A stretch of DNA of 64,000 bases from Zanthoxylum bungeanum (lineage: Eukaryota > Streptophyta > Magnoliopsida > Sapindales > Rutaceae), in contig SKCR01034781.1 of assembly GCA_019454045.1 (NCBI GenBank), positions 62,001 through 126,000 on the forward strand, written 5' to 3'. A program made the translations under genes and the position numbers. The notes under the pieces were generated by a model, which did not search any database, was not told where the DNA came from, and saw only the letters and a list, made by a program, of their open reading frames with translations. This document shows, one piece after another, positions 24,601-35,018 of the stretch. The stretch's first letter is position 1, and every line of letters starts with the position of its first letter.

Positions 24601-24899
24601 CCTCGTGCTACATGCCCAATTGCAAACTTTGACTTTATCTCCTATAGAATAGTCAATTAATTCTCCAAGAATTATAAATTGCAATTTTAATACTTCTTAA
24701 ATCTAAAATTAGATTTATGACAAGTATATTAAATTAAGCACCAAAGTCATCATCACAAATCTTCCAAAGATTTTATGCTCTACTTATTTTGCTTAATTTT
24801 GGGCTTAAGGTATAATAAGTTATTTTATCAAATAAAGTAACCTATTATTTATTCCCAATTTGAAAATTAAATCATTTAAAATATTTTAATCCCAGATTA

Positions 24900-25215
24900 T
24901 ATTTTAAATATCCAACTTTTCAATTCTTTGTTGATTTCAATAGTCCAACTATTTAATCAATTATTAGTGGTACTATATATTATAATGATTATAATAGTCC
25001 AACTATATAATCAAATATAATCCAAATTAATTAACCTCAATTACATTGATTACTATAATCCAATTATAAAATCAACTGTTAACTGAAATTAATTAATTCA
25101 AATATATTGATTAATATAATCCAATTATATATAATCAACTATAATACAGTCCAACTGTTTTATCAAAACAACATTAAATATTAGTCCAACTAATACTTTT
25201 AATATATGACGAGTG
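24900..25215 (-). repeat. AT-rich ~55-60-bp tandem repeats in the gag region of I
   Basis: Four to five units of the type 'ttgattactataatccaatt' + 'atataatcaact' with drift. The same block is at 42725-42960 in B and, on the other strand, at 59815-60020 in J, so it is inherited and not local noise. Confidence 0.7.
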
Positions 25216-25259
25216 ATATTGTTTGAGCGCGTATGGCGAGTAATTGAACGAATATTGCA

Positions 25260-27436
25260 AATTCAATTCTTGCCTCCCACTATTTTTCGTCGAGCCTCTA
25301 ACCCTCTGTCGAGTACTCGGGAAACCGTGTTTCCTAGTGGGCTAGGATCCCGTTAAATATCACACAATCTTGACTTTGGCCAACAAATTGTATGATAATT
25401 AACTAGGTAGATCTCTAAGATCAATTGGATCTAATCCAATTCCTAGATCCAGTAGGTGGACATCCAAGTCCTAAACATATATCATATATATGCCTATATA
25501 TCCAATATATACCCTAACCTATTTCCTCTGAATCAACTAGGCCTTGGCTTTGGCACAACAAACCTAATGATCCCAGTCAAGCGCGGACCCATTGACCATG
25601 GAAGCTTCGTAATCAATGTCGATGGACAAGAAGTGGTCTTGACTTTGGCCAACAAACCACAACTTGGACAAGACACCAATATGGAACAAAGCCTCGTGAT
25701 TCAAACACATCTTCGACGGACAAGGGCTTGACTTTGGCCAACAACCCATGCCAATCTAGGATCTTGAGCAAGAATCACTCAATGGAAGGAAAAGACGCAT
25801 GATATTTGATGAGGGCTTTTCGCGTGCAAATTGGCTACCAATTTCATTATCTTTGTTAAGGTCTCATCATCATACACCCTTAAACATGCATTCTAAATAC
25901 ATAATAAAGCGAGTATGAAAATAAAATAATAATGATATGCGGATGGATACTTAACATATTGATCCTAGATCAAATCTCTCCCTTTCTCACTCAAGCTAGC
26001 ACTTGTATTACTTCTACCCGTTACACTACACTTCTAAAGAAACCTCATTTACATTGAGGGGAATAGGTGAGAAGAGAATACAAAGAGAATAGAGGTGAAT
26101 AAGGCTGGACACGCAGGTCCAATTTAATAAATCGAATTTATTACAACAATTTCCAAAATTGCCCCACCTGACTAATATCCATCCGATATACATTATTCAT
26201 TCATCACAACCACGTATTCACACATAAGCATGCTATCAATCAATCTAATCAAATTAATTAATCTGATAATTATGTGATCATCCAATGTTCAAACAACGAT
26301 TTGATTTTTCTCGAGTCAAACTCGTTTTGCGAATAAGTACTCAAAGTACGAATTCTTGAATTAAATTAAACTACATAATTAAATCCAATTTAACATGTAT
26401 TTAATGCTAATTCACTATTCAATTCCAAATTAAATATTACACTTTATTTAATAAACCTTTAACGACTTAAATTCCAAATTTAATCGCTTCGGGTCTCAAA
26501 GCCCGATTAACGTCCAACGTCAATTCAATTCAAGTCTAATGGGCTTTAATTAATTTCTTTAAGGCGTGGGCTTCGGCAACCAAAGCCCAATCAAGGAGTA
26601 ACCCCATAAGCCCAGAAATCAATTTAGGCCCATTAGGCCCAATTAAACTTTAAAGGTTTATAAGTCGCATTTGGGCTTTATGGTAGTGGTTTTGGGCCCA
26701 ATTGGATCCAATCCATTTGGCCTAAACCCAACTTGATAAAATCAAGTCCAATAGGCCCAAATACAACATTAGAAGCCCAAATCCAATTTAAGCCTAAATA
26801 ATTAAATTACATGAATCCAATTCCGCAATTTAATTACCTAAAGTGCATTATATGATTAATCAACTAAATCAACATTTCCAAAACACTAAATTAGTCCAAT
26901 TAATCATACTCAATTCAATATCATATGTCCAACACACAAAATGAAAAAATCAAACCCATTTTACATTCTTCTAATTCTCGGCCAAGGAGGGATTTTGTGT
27001 CCGATTTGGTTTCAATCCAATCGAACCCACAATCGACATTAAATCAACATCCCGAATGATTTCCAATACATCCAATGTTCAAAAAATCAAAATACCAAGA
27101 CATTAAAAGGGCATATGGAATTCGGCCAACATATACATTTTGGGGATTTATGTTCAATTCAAAATTCAATCTAATTGACTTCAAATTAACATCATCCTAC
27201 ATGATTCTAACTCATCCAATGAATCAAAATCAAAAAATTCCAAGAATCCAAAATAGCATACACATTCGGCCAAAACTCCAAATTTGGGGAAAATTGTTCC
27301 AAATCAATTTTCATGAAATTGATCCAATCAAACTTCAATACAAAAACATTTAAACACATGCTCAATCATCCAATTTCATAAAATCATGCTCAAATCCAAA
27401 GTTCCCAATTTTAAGCCCTACATTTTTCATGCTTGA
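25260..27436 (-). other. Long untranslated leader of element I
   Basis: ~2.1 kb between gag and PBS. It holds three copies of TTGGCCAAAGTCAAG (minus strand; 25370-25387, 25638-25655, 25727-25744), a GCCCA/TGGGCY-rich block (26525-26800), and three spaced TTGGCCGAAT-like boxes (26975, 27118, 27263). The K leader (62501-64000) is its reverse-complement homologue over the 1.5 kb available. The frame at 25456-25731 crosses two of the repeats and is not credible as a gene. Confidence 0.7.
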
Positions 27437-27455
27437 ACCTAAGGCTCTGATACCA
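27437..27455 (-). other. Primer binding site of element I (initiator-Met type)
   Basis: Minus strand TGGTATCAGAGCCTTAGGT, one base from the LTR at 27457. Sets minus-strand polarity. Confidence 0.9.
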
Positions 27456-27456
27456 T

Positions 27457-29544
27457 TATAAGGTTTTATCTAGGTCCCAAGATCAAACAAGCAATGAAAA
27501 TCATGTGTGAATACATCAACAGAGGTAGCAGAATACTCACATCGATCGGTTGAGAGACGCGGCAAGCAACAAAACTTGAAATTCCCCACTGTTTTGGGCG
27601 TGAACTGCAGTGAATAAACTCACTGTTTTGGCTTCAAATTTGGTCATTCGTCAAGCTCCAAGCTTCGTCGAACGGATTCCGCCTCATGGGTGGACTTCCC
27701 TAACACCTTCGCAAGTCTCGTAAGTGTGCTAGCACTTGTGTTTTTGCAACAAAAACACACTCATTGCTCCCCATTTAGCTCACGGCAGTGAGCTGTGAAG
27801 AAAAAGGAGATGAAGCCCATTTGGGCGTGAGAAAGAGAGAAGAAATGGAGGAAGTGTGTAATGGTTGACTTGGTAAATGAATTACCAAAATTTGCTTTAT
27901 ATATTTTCCAAAAATAATAAGCATATACCATTTTATTTATCAAATAAAATCAAATGGAAATGGCTTTCTCAACCACCAACACTATTCCAACAACTTACAT
28001 CAACTATTCATTACTTTAATAAAGTGATGTAAGTCTTTCAATCAATCAATCACATCAATCAATCACATCACTCAAAGTGACATTTGATTTGACGCTTGAT
28101 GTGACGAATGATTTGACGCTTGATGTGACTTGCGTCGCCGCACTCAAATTCGAAATACGAATGCGCTCGCAATCACACTTGGGCTCGGTTACGCTAATTC
28201 CTAATTAGCGAGTTTTCCGTCGTGTCGTAATTAAATGATTACGCCTAGCGAATTCACTATTCACGTCGCTAACGAATTAATTCTAAATTAATTCATTCGC
28301 CCGAATTAAAATCCAATTTCAATTTCGCGTCGAAATCCAATTTCGTTTAATATATCGAATATATTAATTTATCGATTAATTCCAATTAATCGTTATCTCT
28401 CTCTAGACGATATTTTATCCTAGATAAAATATCTCCGTAATTAATCCTAGATTAATTTTCTCTTCTCTTCTTCTATAATCCCAGATTATTAATGAGTGCG
28501 AGTTATGTATCATCGGTGCATTATCGGGAAGCGACCCATGAGATCCCCGGATAATTCGGCAGTAAATACGGTCGTCGGAATATCCGAATCACGTACGTAC
28601 CAAGTACTACGTTCTACCGATTTACGAGACAAGATCGGCTTCTAGCAAAGCACGAAGTCTATCCAATTCTCCGGTCATATTCATCTAAGAATATTTAAGA
28701 TCTATATCAAGCGTAGTATACCAAGTATCGTGTATATCGGCCCAGTATCAGATAGTCACGTGCTAGGGCTAGGGCTGGATAAGTGTCTGCCCTGTCCGAA
28801 GCACATGTTGGATGTCTGGTAACTAGTCTCTATAATCGGATATACATGACCTTGTCATAATATCCCGATGGCCGGCCAGCACTTAAGAGCACTAATTCCA
28901 TATCCTGCGTGACATCATCTCCACTGTGACTGGAGTGATACTTCCGTCTTGACATTACACCCAATACTCTACGATTCTCAATATACCCAGCATTGGCGTG
29001 CACAGAACCGGTTAGAGTCCTAGACGACCTCAACTAAAGTATATTGATTGTCGTAAGCATTAGCGGTGCAAGTCTTAGGTTAAGACCAAATACACCTACC
29101 CTGATGTCGGATTCCCATAGACACATAGTCATAATACCAATGGGATTCCGAGGGGTCTATCCAGAGCGAAGCTGTTTCCCGTACCATCGGTGAAACACAA
29201 CCTCCTATCGCACTTGCATGAGTATCCAATACCCAAATATATGAGAACTATGCCGTTGTGCCCTCACAACGCGCACAAGTGCAATACTAGCCTATTCCGC
29301 ATTATCGATGTCCAGTCTCGATAATACTCCGGCTAGGGATATTTAATGATTAATCCTTCGTGGACTGATACTATCTCATATCATCTCAATCCAGGAACTA
29401 ATCATATGGACCTCTCTTCATTTATATATCTAAGGTGATCTAATCACAAATGATGAGAGTGCAATTTCCTTGTCACATAGTTAATTTGTACAACAACACT
29501 ATGATCTGTACAAATAGTGACGCTATGGGTCATATTATCCAACA
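27457..29544 (-). repeat. 5' LTR of element I
   Basis: 2088 bp; the left terminus is mutated to TATAAGG (TGTTAGG in the partner) and the right terminus is CCAACA. Followed by the CGTAC duplication at 29545-29549. Differences from the 3' LTR are mostly C/T or G/A changes at CpG, as expected for methylated plant repeats. Confidence 0.9.
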
Positions 29545-29549
29545 CGTAC

Positions 29550-29887
29550 CCGGTACCACGTTCATACTAATTTACAAGACATGGTTGGCTTCTAGCAAAG
29601 CACCATGCCTACCCAATTCTCCAGAAATATTCTTTAAGGAATATATAATCTTTGTCAGGCGTAGTATACGTAGTATTGCGTATTGCGATCCAGTATCGAT
29701 ATCACATGCTAGGCCTAGGGCTGGAATTGTGTCTACCCCGTACGAAGCATATATCGGATCTCTGGTAACTAGTCTCTATAATCGGATAATCATGACCTAG
29801 TCATATTATCCCGATGACTGCAGTACTTAAGAGTACTAGTTCCGTATCCTGCGTGATCATCATCTCCATATGACTGGAGTGATACTT
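29550..29887 (-). repeat. B 3' LTR, second block
   Basis: Continues the B LTR after I (29545-29549 is the duplicated CGTAC). Homologous to the reverse complement of the J LTR near 56020-56320 ('ggtaccacg' through 'gtcatattatcccgatg'). Ends at TACTT, the target site of C. Confidence 0.75.
29883..29887. repeat. Target-site duplication of C, left copy (TACTT)
   Basis: TACTT before the left LTR; identical TACTT at 38567-38571 after the right LTR. The interrupted B LTR reads on across the site. Confidence 0.9.
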
Positions 29888-30895
29888 TGACCGGTGCAAA
29901 CATACGCGTATAACGCAAGCGCACGTATCGTTCAAGTAGTATAAAAATATCGATCCCACGAGGACTTAATTCCTACTGTTGTTATTAATTATTGAATCTA
30001 TTTATTTACAAATATCTAATTAAAGGGAGAAGAGAATGATTGCTTGATTGATTTGGTTGATTGTAGATTTGCTAAATAAATAAATAAATAAAAAGACAAA
30101 AGAAAATACTAAGGAAAATAAAAAAAGACACAAAGATCTAGGGTTGTGAATCTTTCTAATATCTTTTAAAAGATGAAGTGATTATTTTATGTTTGTGTAA
30201 TAAATCAGTTTACTAACCTGGAACACGAAATTATGCAAAAGCCTCTGTCGATGGTCAGACACAAATACCCAGTTTAACACAATTGAACCATATGTCTATG
30301 TCAACCAAATTATCTGGATTCCTTAAGTTTAAGTTCCAATTATGGCTACCCCCGCCCGACAGGTATATGTCTATCCTGTAAGGAAATCTATTAAAGGATT
30401 ATCTATCCTCAAGGAAGATCGTGGGCTATTAAGTCTAAGGCTGAAACCTAAAATCCCTATGTCTAGTTCATTTTAGATTTACCACATCAATCTTATTAGT
30501 GATCAGACAACAAGAAGCATTAAGCTTAAGACTTAATAAGTAAACATTTAAATTACCAAAACTATAAAATAACCCATTATAAACCGGTGATATTAGAATT
30601 CATCACAACCCCAGATAACTAACACGTAACTAGGGCTAGTAAGAACTTAAAAGTAAAAGACATAAAGTAAAAATGCTGAAAAGTAAAAGACATAAAGTAA
30701 AAGCTGAAAAGTAAAATAAAATAAAATGCTAAGGTAAAAGGATCAACTTTTACTATTTACTATTTAGATATCTCCCTTAATATAATAAAATTATTTACAA
30801 AACTAAAAACTAAAAGAAACTAGAGAGAGAAACTCCATATTTACATCAAAGAAGTGAGAGAGAATGGTACAACTGAAACTGAAATCTCGAGCTCA

Positions 30896-30902
30896 ATTTA
30901 TA
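30896..30902 (-). promoter_or_regulatory. Probable TATA box, C 3' LTR
   Basis: Minus strand CCTATAAATTG, about 750 bp into the LTR and ~90 bp downstream of the nearest G-box. Conserved at 37801-37807 in the 5' LTR. Confidence 0.65.
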
Positions 30903-30968
30903 GGCCTCGATGGGCTCTGGGCGTCTCGACGCCAAGGCCTTTGGCGTCGCTACGCCAGCTTCTTTTGG

Positions 30969-31330
30969 ACGTGGCATGCTGAGGTGATGACACGTGGCGA
31001 TTCTGGATAAGGTGACACGTGGCAAAGTGGTTGAAGCTCAATTATTGTGACACGTGGCGGCTTCTGATTGGTCAGTTCAGATTCTTATCTGCCACGTGTC
31101 AGATAAGGATAAGTCAGTCAATAATTGATGTTGACGTGGCTCTGACGTGGCGACACGTGGTAATTTGACTTTCGACACTATAGAATCACGACACGTGGCA
31201 CGCTGTGATTGGTTGAAGATGATGTGGCAGCCACGTGGCACTTTGACTCGGTCAACTAGTGATATGGACGATGATGTGGTGACATGTGGCGATGGCGACT
31301 GTCGGCACCGTAGGATGATGACACGTGGCA
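30969..31330 (-). promoter_or_regulatory. G-box/ABRE cluster in the C 3' LTR
   Basis: Eight perfect CACGTG cores at 30991, 31016, 31051, 31093, 31154, 31192, 31232 and 31322. Six have the flanks ACACGTGGC (or its complement). There are also three GACGTGGC boxes and degenerate copies such as GACATGTGGC (31284). TTGACT...GTCAA W-box-like repeats lie at 31243-31256, and TGACGTGG repeats near 31133 and 31143. bZIP (ABF/AREB) and bHLH factors bind such sites, so drought or ABA response is a reasonable inference. Confidence 0.75.
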
Positions 31331-31654
31331 CGGCGCACGTTAGCAGATCGGCTGTGATAGTGATACATGGTACGGCGCACGTTAGTAAAATCAAATTTTC
31401 TCAGATTCTGATTTATGGACCCGGCGCACGTTAGCACTGTTCGGCGCATGTTAGGCGTCGCGACGCGGAAAATTACCAAAATTCATTTTTTTCCAATTTT
31501 CACTGTTTTGCTCCAAATCACCTCCAGAATGTCCTGAAACTTTATTTTTCTATAAAATAACACAAAATACATCAAAATATTCACAAGACTCAAGAAACTA
31601 TACAAAATATTAAGTTAAATTAGTGGGAAATAGTGATAGATTTACCACTCATCA

Positions 31655-31672
31655 CACCCCCAATCCTAACAT
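31655..31672 (-). other. Polypurine tract of element C
   Basis: Minus strand ends GGATTGGGGGTG, immediately before TGATGAGTGG of the 3' LTR. Confidence 0.75.
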
Positions 31673-32028
31673 TTTACTAGTCATCGAGCAAAACATAAAG
31701 TAAAATAACATAATAAAATTTAACTAAGCCACTTTCGTAGGGATCACAGTTGCATTTAGCGTATGCAACAAGCCTTTAAACCCCTAGGTGTCCCTAGTGG
31801 ACGAGTTGTAGTCTCGTGATGGTTTACAACAATGATACCCACAAACATTTTACAAAAGTAAAAAGGTAGTGAAACTAATGCACACAAAAGCAAAAAGACA
31901 AGAGAAAAGAGAATAAAGATGTTACTGACTAATCAGGTGAAACTTCTACTGCAAGTTACTAGTTGTTTTGTTTCTTTCTAAATTACTGAATAAGTAAATT
32001 CTCCGATTATTTTTACCATTCTCCATAT
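31673..32028 (-). other. C interior, PPT-side spacer
   Basis: AT-rich, non-coding. Contains 'ccctaggtgtccctagtgg' near 31780. No frame of interest. Confidence 0.5.
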
Positions 32029-32036
32029 ACACAGCC
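32029..32036. repeat. 8-bp target-site duplication of the hAT element, left (ACACAGCC)
   Basis: ACACAGCC at 32029-32036 and again at 32926-32933, exactly flanking the inserted element. Eight bases is the duplication length of the hAT superfamily. Confidence 0.88.
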
Positions 32037-32426
32037 TAGGGATGAACACGGTTTCCGGTCAAACCGCAAACTGCACCGAACCGCACCGAACCGAACCGTG
32101 CGGTTTGAAAAAAATATTAAAAATGATTTCAAACCGCACCAAATCGAACCGCAAATTCCGGGTTGGCTCGCGGTTTTGACCCACACCGAACCGCACCAAA
32201 CCGCTCAAACCGCAAATTAGAATATTAAAGGCCTAACAGAAATTTACATACTGAAAATTTCTTTTGATTAATTAATTAAAAATTACATTTGTCAATTAAT
32301 GTTATTAATGCAATAACATATTATTGCAAACTGGGATTCAATGTCTAAGAAGGAATCCTGAATATGAAATCTTCATTGTTATTAATGCAATATTATATTA
32401 TTAAACCAATGAATAAATGCAAAATT

Positions 32427-32452
32427 TATATATATATATATATATATATATG
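32427..32452. repeat. (TA)n microsatellite
   Basis: About 13 TA dinucleotides inside the hAT core. It supplies the tyrosine/isoleucine tail of the minus-strand frame, which is not real coding. Confidence 0.95.
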
Positions 32453-32499
32453 TAATCGAAAATAGTTTAAATTTGCATTTGACAGTTTTACAAAGGATA

Positions 32500-32710
32500 A
32501 AGTTGTTGTACGAGAGGTTAAATCTCTCCATCGAATGAAGTTTTGCCAATAAAGATACAAGAATTTCCCCACTCAAATTGTTGTGCGACATATCAATGAT
32601 TCCAAGATTTTTGGCACTTTGTATTGGAATTTGGCCAGTAATATGGTTCATGGAAAGATCAACTTTCCATCTTGCCAATAAAGATACAGGAATGATTTTA
32701 GGAATTTACA
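32500..32710 (-). pseudogene. LRR receptor-like gene fragment
   Basis: Minus-strand translation shows about two and a half extracellular plant LRR units: VDLSMNHITGQIP, then LGIIDMSHNNLSGEI, then MERFNLSYNNF, matching the LxLSxNxLxGxIP consensus of receptor-like proteins and kinases near their membrane-proximal repeats. After SYNNF (~32497) the frame loses the pattern, which may be an intron or the capture limit. A further partial unit (IIPVSLLA) lies upstream around 32690. No kinase, transmembrane or signal segment is present. It is inside the hAT element and opposite in strand to nothing else; no promoter of its own is seen. Confidence 0.75.
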
Positions 32711-32933
32711 GGCTACATTGAATGAAGTCTCCTGGCTTCATGAACAGCTTCTTCCTTCAAACCGCCGACCCGAACCGCCCAAACCGCTAAACCGCCAACC
32801 CGAACCGCCGCGGTTTTCCTTATCAAATTTGCGGTTTCGGTTTCTAATTTCTCAAACCGCCAACCCGCGCGGTTTGAAGGAAAAAAATGAAAAAACCGAC
32901 CCGAACCGCACCGCGAATACCCCTAACACAGCC

Positions 32934-33859
32934 AATAAAATATTAATCAACTCATTTTTTTCCCACAACAGTCATAAGTGCAGTTGATAAGAGAGTAATA
33001 TTTTTGTCCTAAAGTTTTATCAGAATTCACACCTTTTTGCAGCAATGGAATAATTTTTCTGATTTTTTCTTTGATTTTTTTTTCTATTTTTTTATTTATA
33101 TACAATATCTTCCATCTATGTAGCGAGTGTTGGGTCGGTGGCTCCCAAACCAGTTGGCTTTAGGGCACCAGATGTTAAGACACCCCTGCAGACTTAATTA
33201 CTCAGACTTCAGATATATATATTTTTGCAGCATCTTTGATCCATGTAGCGAACTTTGGGCCAGTGACTCCCAAACCAGTTGGCTTTAGGGCACTAGGTGT
33301 TAAAACACCCTTACAGACTTAATGACTCGGACCTCAGATGTTTTTTTTTACTCCATTGCTTTTTGAGATGCTTCCTCGAATTAAACTAGAGCACTGAATA
33401 TTACAAACTTTTCAATTATAGCTCATGTCCGTATGTTACTATGCATATTGATAATACCTGTCAACTAAGTATATGAAGATCCATTTTAGTCCGTTTTATG
33501 GAGAATTTACAAATTAAATAATTCAAAATGAAATAAACAAAAATTAACTTGTTTCGAAATAGGTTTGAGATACGTCTCAAGAGTGGAAACTCCTTACTCA
33601 GCTATCTCTTTACCAATTTCACATTTTTAGTCAAAATAAAAACCCAAAAACACAAAATATTTTTGTAATTTTTGAAAATTTTTCAATTTTTTTGTATTTT
33701 TCGAAACATTTTGGACTAAAAATAACACACAAACTAAAAACAAGGTACTGATCAACTAATTCCCTCCCCAAAATCTAAATGAGACATTGTCCCCAATGTC
33801 TTAACAGTAGAAGAATAGTTTAGAAGATAATACCTGGTTAGCTGAAATTCTACAGGAAA
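32934..33859 (-). other. C interior between hAT and LOG pseudogene
   Basis: Non-coding. Contains poly-T tracts (33060-33110), the duplicated block described separately, and a copy of a 'gtctcaaga...ccttactcagc' repeat at 33569-33605 that recurs on the other side of LOG. No gene seen. Confidence 0.5.
33118..33345 (-). repeat. Two-copy ~124-bp tandem duplication in C
   Basis: Copies start at about 33118 and 33242 and share 'ctcccaaaccagttggcttt', 'agggcac' and 'gttaa(g/a)acaccc', with roughly 80-85% identity by eye. They lie in the region before the 3' LTR, the usual place for tandem repeats in such elements. Confidence 0.85.
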
Positions 33860-34804
33860 TTAAAGGTTAAGATCGAGATTAATCCGACGCCGCTTACCAC
33901 GATCGTCCTCAGAACAATTTATCTTTGAAAGGATATGGTCAACTTGTGGTTCATAGGCTAAGAGTTGGTCTATTAGACCTGGAGCAGTTCTGGCAGTAAA
34001 TAGGAGTTCTTTCATAGGTTTTAACACGAACCCATTTCTCCAAGCATCATCAAGAAACACACAAAGAAAATCACAAAATCCTTCAACATTGTACAGTCCA
34101 AGCGGTTTTCGGTGTATGTTCAGGTTTGCCCAAGATAATAATATAAAAATTTCCTCCAATGTGCCCAAGCCACCTGGCAAAGCGATAAAAGCATCAGCAT
34201 GGTTAATCATTTCTACCAATCGTTCAGATATACCTGGCACGATCAGTTCATCTCCGTTTGATGATCCAATAAGATTTGCCTCTGCCAAGGGTTTTGGGAT
34301 GATTCCCAAAATGTGACTGCCTCATTCCTGTACGGCCATTGAAACGATCCCCATAAGTCCAAGATTGCCTCCGCCATATACTAAGTGCATATTTCTTGCA
34401 GCTAAGACTCGACCCAATTCTTGTGCTACTTCTACGTATTGTGGTTTAGTACCAACACTACTACCGCAAAACACACATATGTTTTCAACTCGTCTTCTTG
34501 AAGTGGCTTCCAGGTTTTACTCTGGATGTCTTCAAAAGTGCAATGATGAGTTGAATTTATAGAACCTGAAAAGGGTGAGTAATAATAGCACTAGTATCTT
34601 CCAGAGGACGTTTGTTTTCTAAACAACAAAAGAAATCGTGGAAGGTCAAAAAGTCTGGATCCTGTCTATGAAAATAAAGATAATTACAACAGAAAAGTAA
34701 ATCAAAGCAATAATTAAGGCAACAGCATTGTGTACGCAATACGCCACTAGCTTAATATAAATTCATTAGGATGCGTCTCAAGAATCCATTCCTTACTCAG
34801 CCAT
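33569..34804 (-). repeat. Direct repeats bracketing the LOG pseudogene
   Basis: A ~37-bp motif 'gatacgtctcaaga' ... 'ccttactcagctat' at 33569-33605 recurs as 'gatgcgtctcaaga' ... 'ccttactcagccat' at 34769-34804, with a 3-bp gap. The entry spans both copies. The pseudogene and its flanks lie between them. They may be element sequence duplicated during capture. Confidence 0.65.
33860..34513 (-). pseudogene. Captured LOG-type cytokinin riboside 5'-monophosphate phosphoribohydrolase, intron-free, nonsense-mutated
   Basis: One continuous minus-strand frame of about 217 codons, the usual size of a plant LOG protein. N-terminal [10 protein letters not shown]; the nucleotide-binding [19 protein letters not shown]; an Arg in SERLVEM; and the LOG/lysine-decarboxylase-like signature LPGGLGTLEE near 34140-34170, then a basic RGKRRR C-terminus. 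Intact LOG enzymes cleave ribose 5'-phosphate from cytokinin nucleotides in cytosol and nucleus. Here one TGA (~34320) stands where the family has a Gly codon (after SMAVQE), no in-frame Met precedes ENICVF, and a TAA lies just upstream. Plant LOG genes normally have several introns, so absence of introns implies an mRNA-derived copy. Same strand as gag. The exact LOG subgroup is uncertain. Confidence 0.85.
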
Positions 34805-35018
34805 TGCTAATGAATTGTCTCTTATCTTTGCCAAACACCATTCCTCCTATCTTATGCTTTGGTTGAGCTTTTCCCTACAAAAATAACACACAAAATTAAA
34901 AACTCTACAACATGTATACACTAAATATAAAAATAGAAATTACAACAAAGTGCATGGGTTGCCTCCCTACTAGCGCTAAATTTTTCGTCTTCAGCTAGAC
35001 GTGACTGAAATCTATCCG
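34514..35018 (-). other. C interior between LOG pseudogene and gag frame
   Basis: Non-coding, AT-rich. A 60-codon minus frame (34557-34739) is Cys/Phe-rich and not recognised; it could be 5' untranslated sequence of the captured transcript. Holds the second direct-repeat copy (34769-34804). Confidence 0.45.

Larger units (their letters stand above)
19562..29544 (-). mobile_element. Element I: complete Ty1/copia insertion
   Basis: 9983-bp insertion in the B LTR with exact 5-bp duplications. On the minus strand: 5' LTR 27457-29544, PBS, ~2.1-kb leader, gag, protease, integrase, RT, RNase H, PPT, 3' LTR 19562-21626. The LTRs differ by about 2-3% in stretches compared by eye, yet the coding region is broken in every domain. 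Confidence 0.9.
29888..31654 (-). repeat. 3' LTR of element C
   Basis: 1767 bp; plus-strand ends TGACCGGTGC and CCACTCATCA. It lacks ~390 bp found in the right LTR (37302-37690) and in the D fragment, so the short form is a deletion. A hairpin GACGCCAA-ggcct-TTGGCGTC is at 30928-30948, between the TATA box and the G-box cluster. Confidence 0.9.
32037..32925 (-). mobile_element. Non-autonomous hAT-like transposon carrying an LRR fragment
   Basis: 889 bp. Ends TAGGGATGAACACGG and (as complement of the right end) TAGGGGTATTCGCGG: imperfect terminal inverted repeats of ~15 bp with 10 matches. Dense subterminal repeats of AACCGCACCGAACC type lie at 32055-32215 (left) and 32760-32915 (right), which in hAT elements are transposase binding sites. 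No transposase frame is present, so it must have been moved in trans. The core holds a leucine-rich-repeat gene fragment, making it a gene-carrying (Pack-type) element nested in C. Confidence 0.85.

Noticed and set aside
25456..25731. 91-codon plus frame with VLTLANKPQLGQ
   Set aside because: Antisense to a copia leader and made of two copies of the TTGGCCAAAGTCAAG box region.
34557..34739. Cys/Phe-rich 60-codon minus frame upstream of LOG as an N-terminal LOG extension
   Set aside because: Stops separate it from the LOG frame and known LOG proteins begin close to the CVFCGSS motif.
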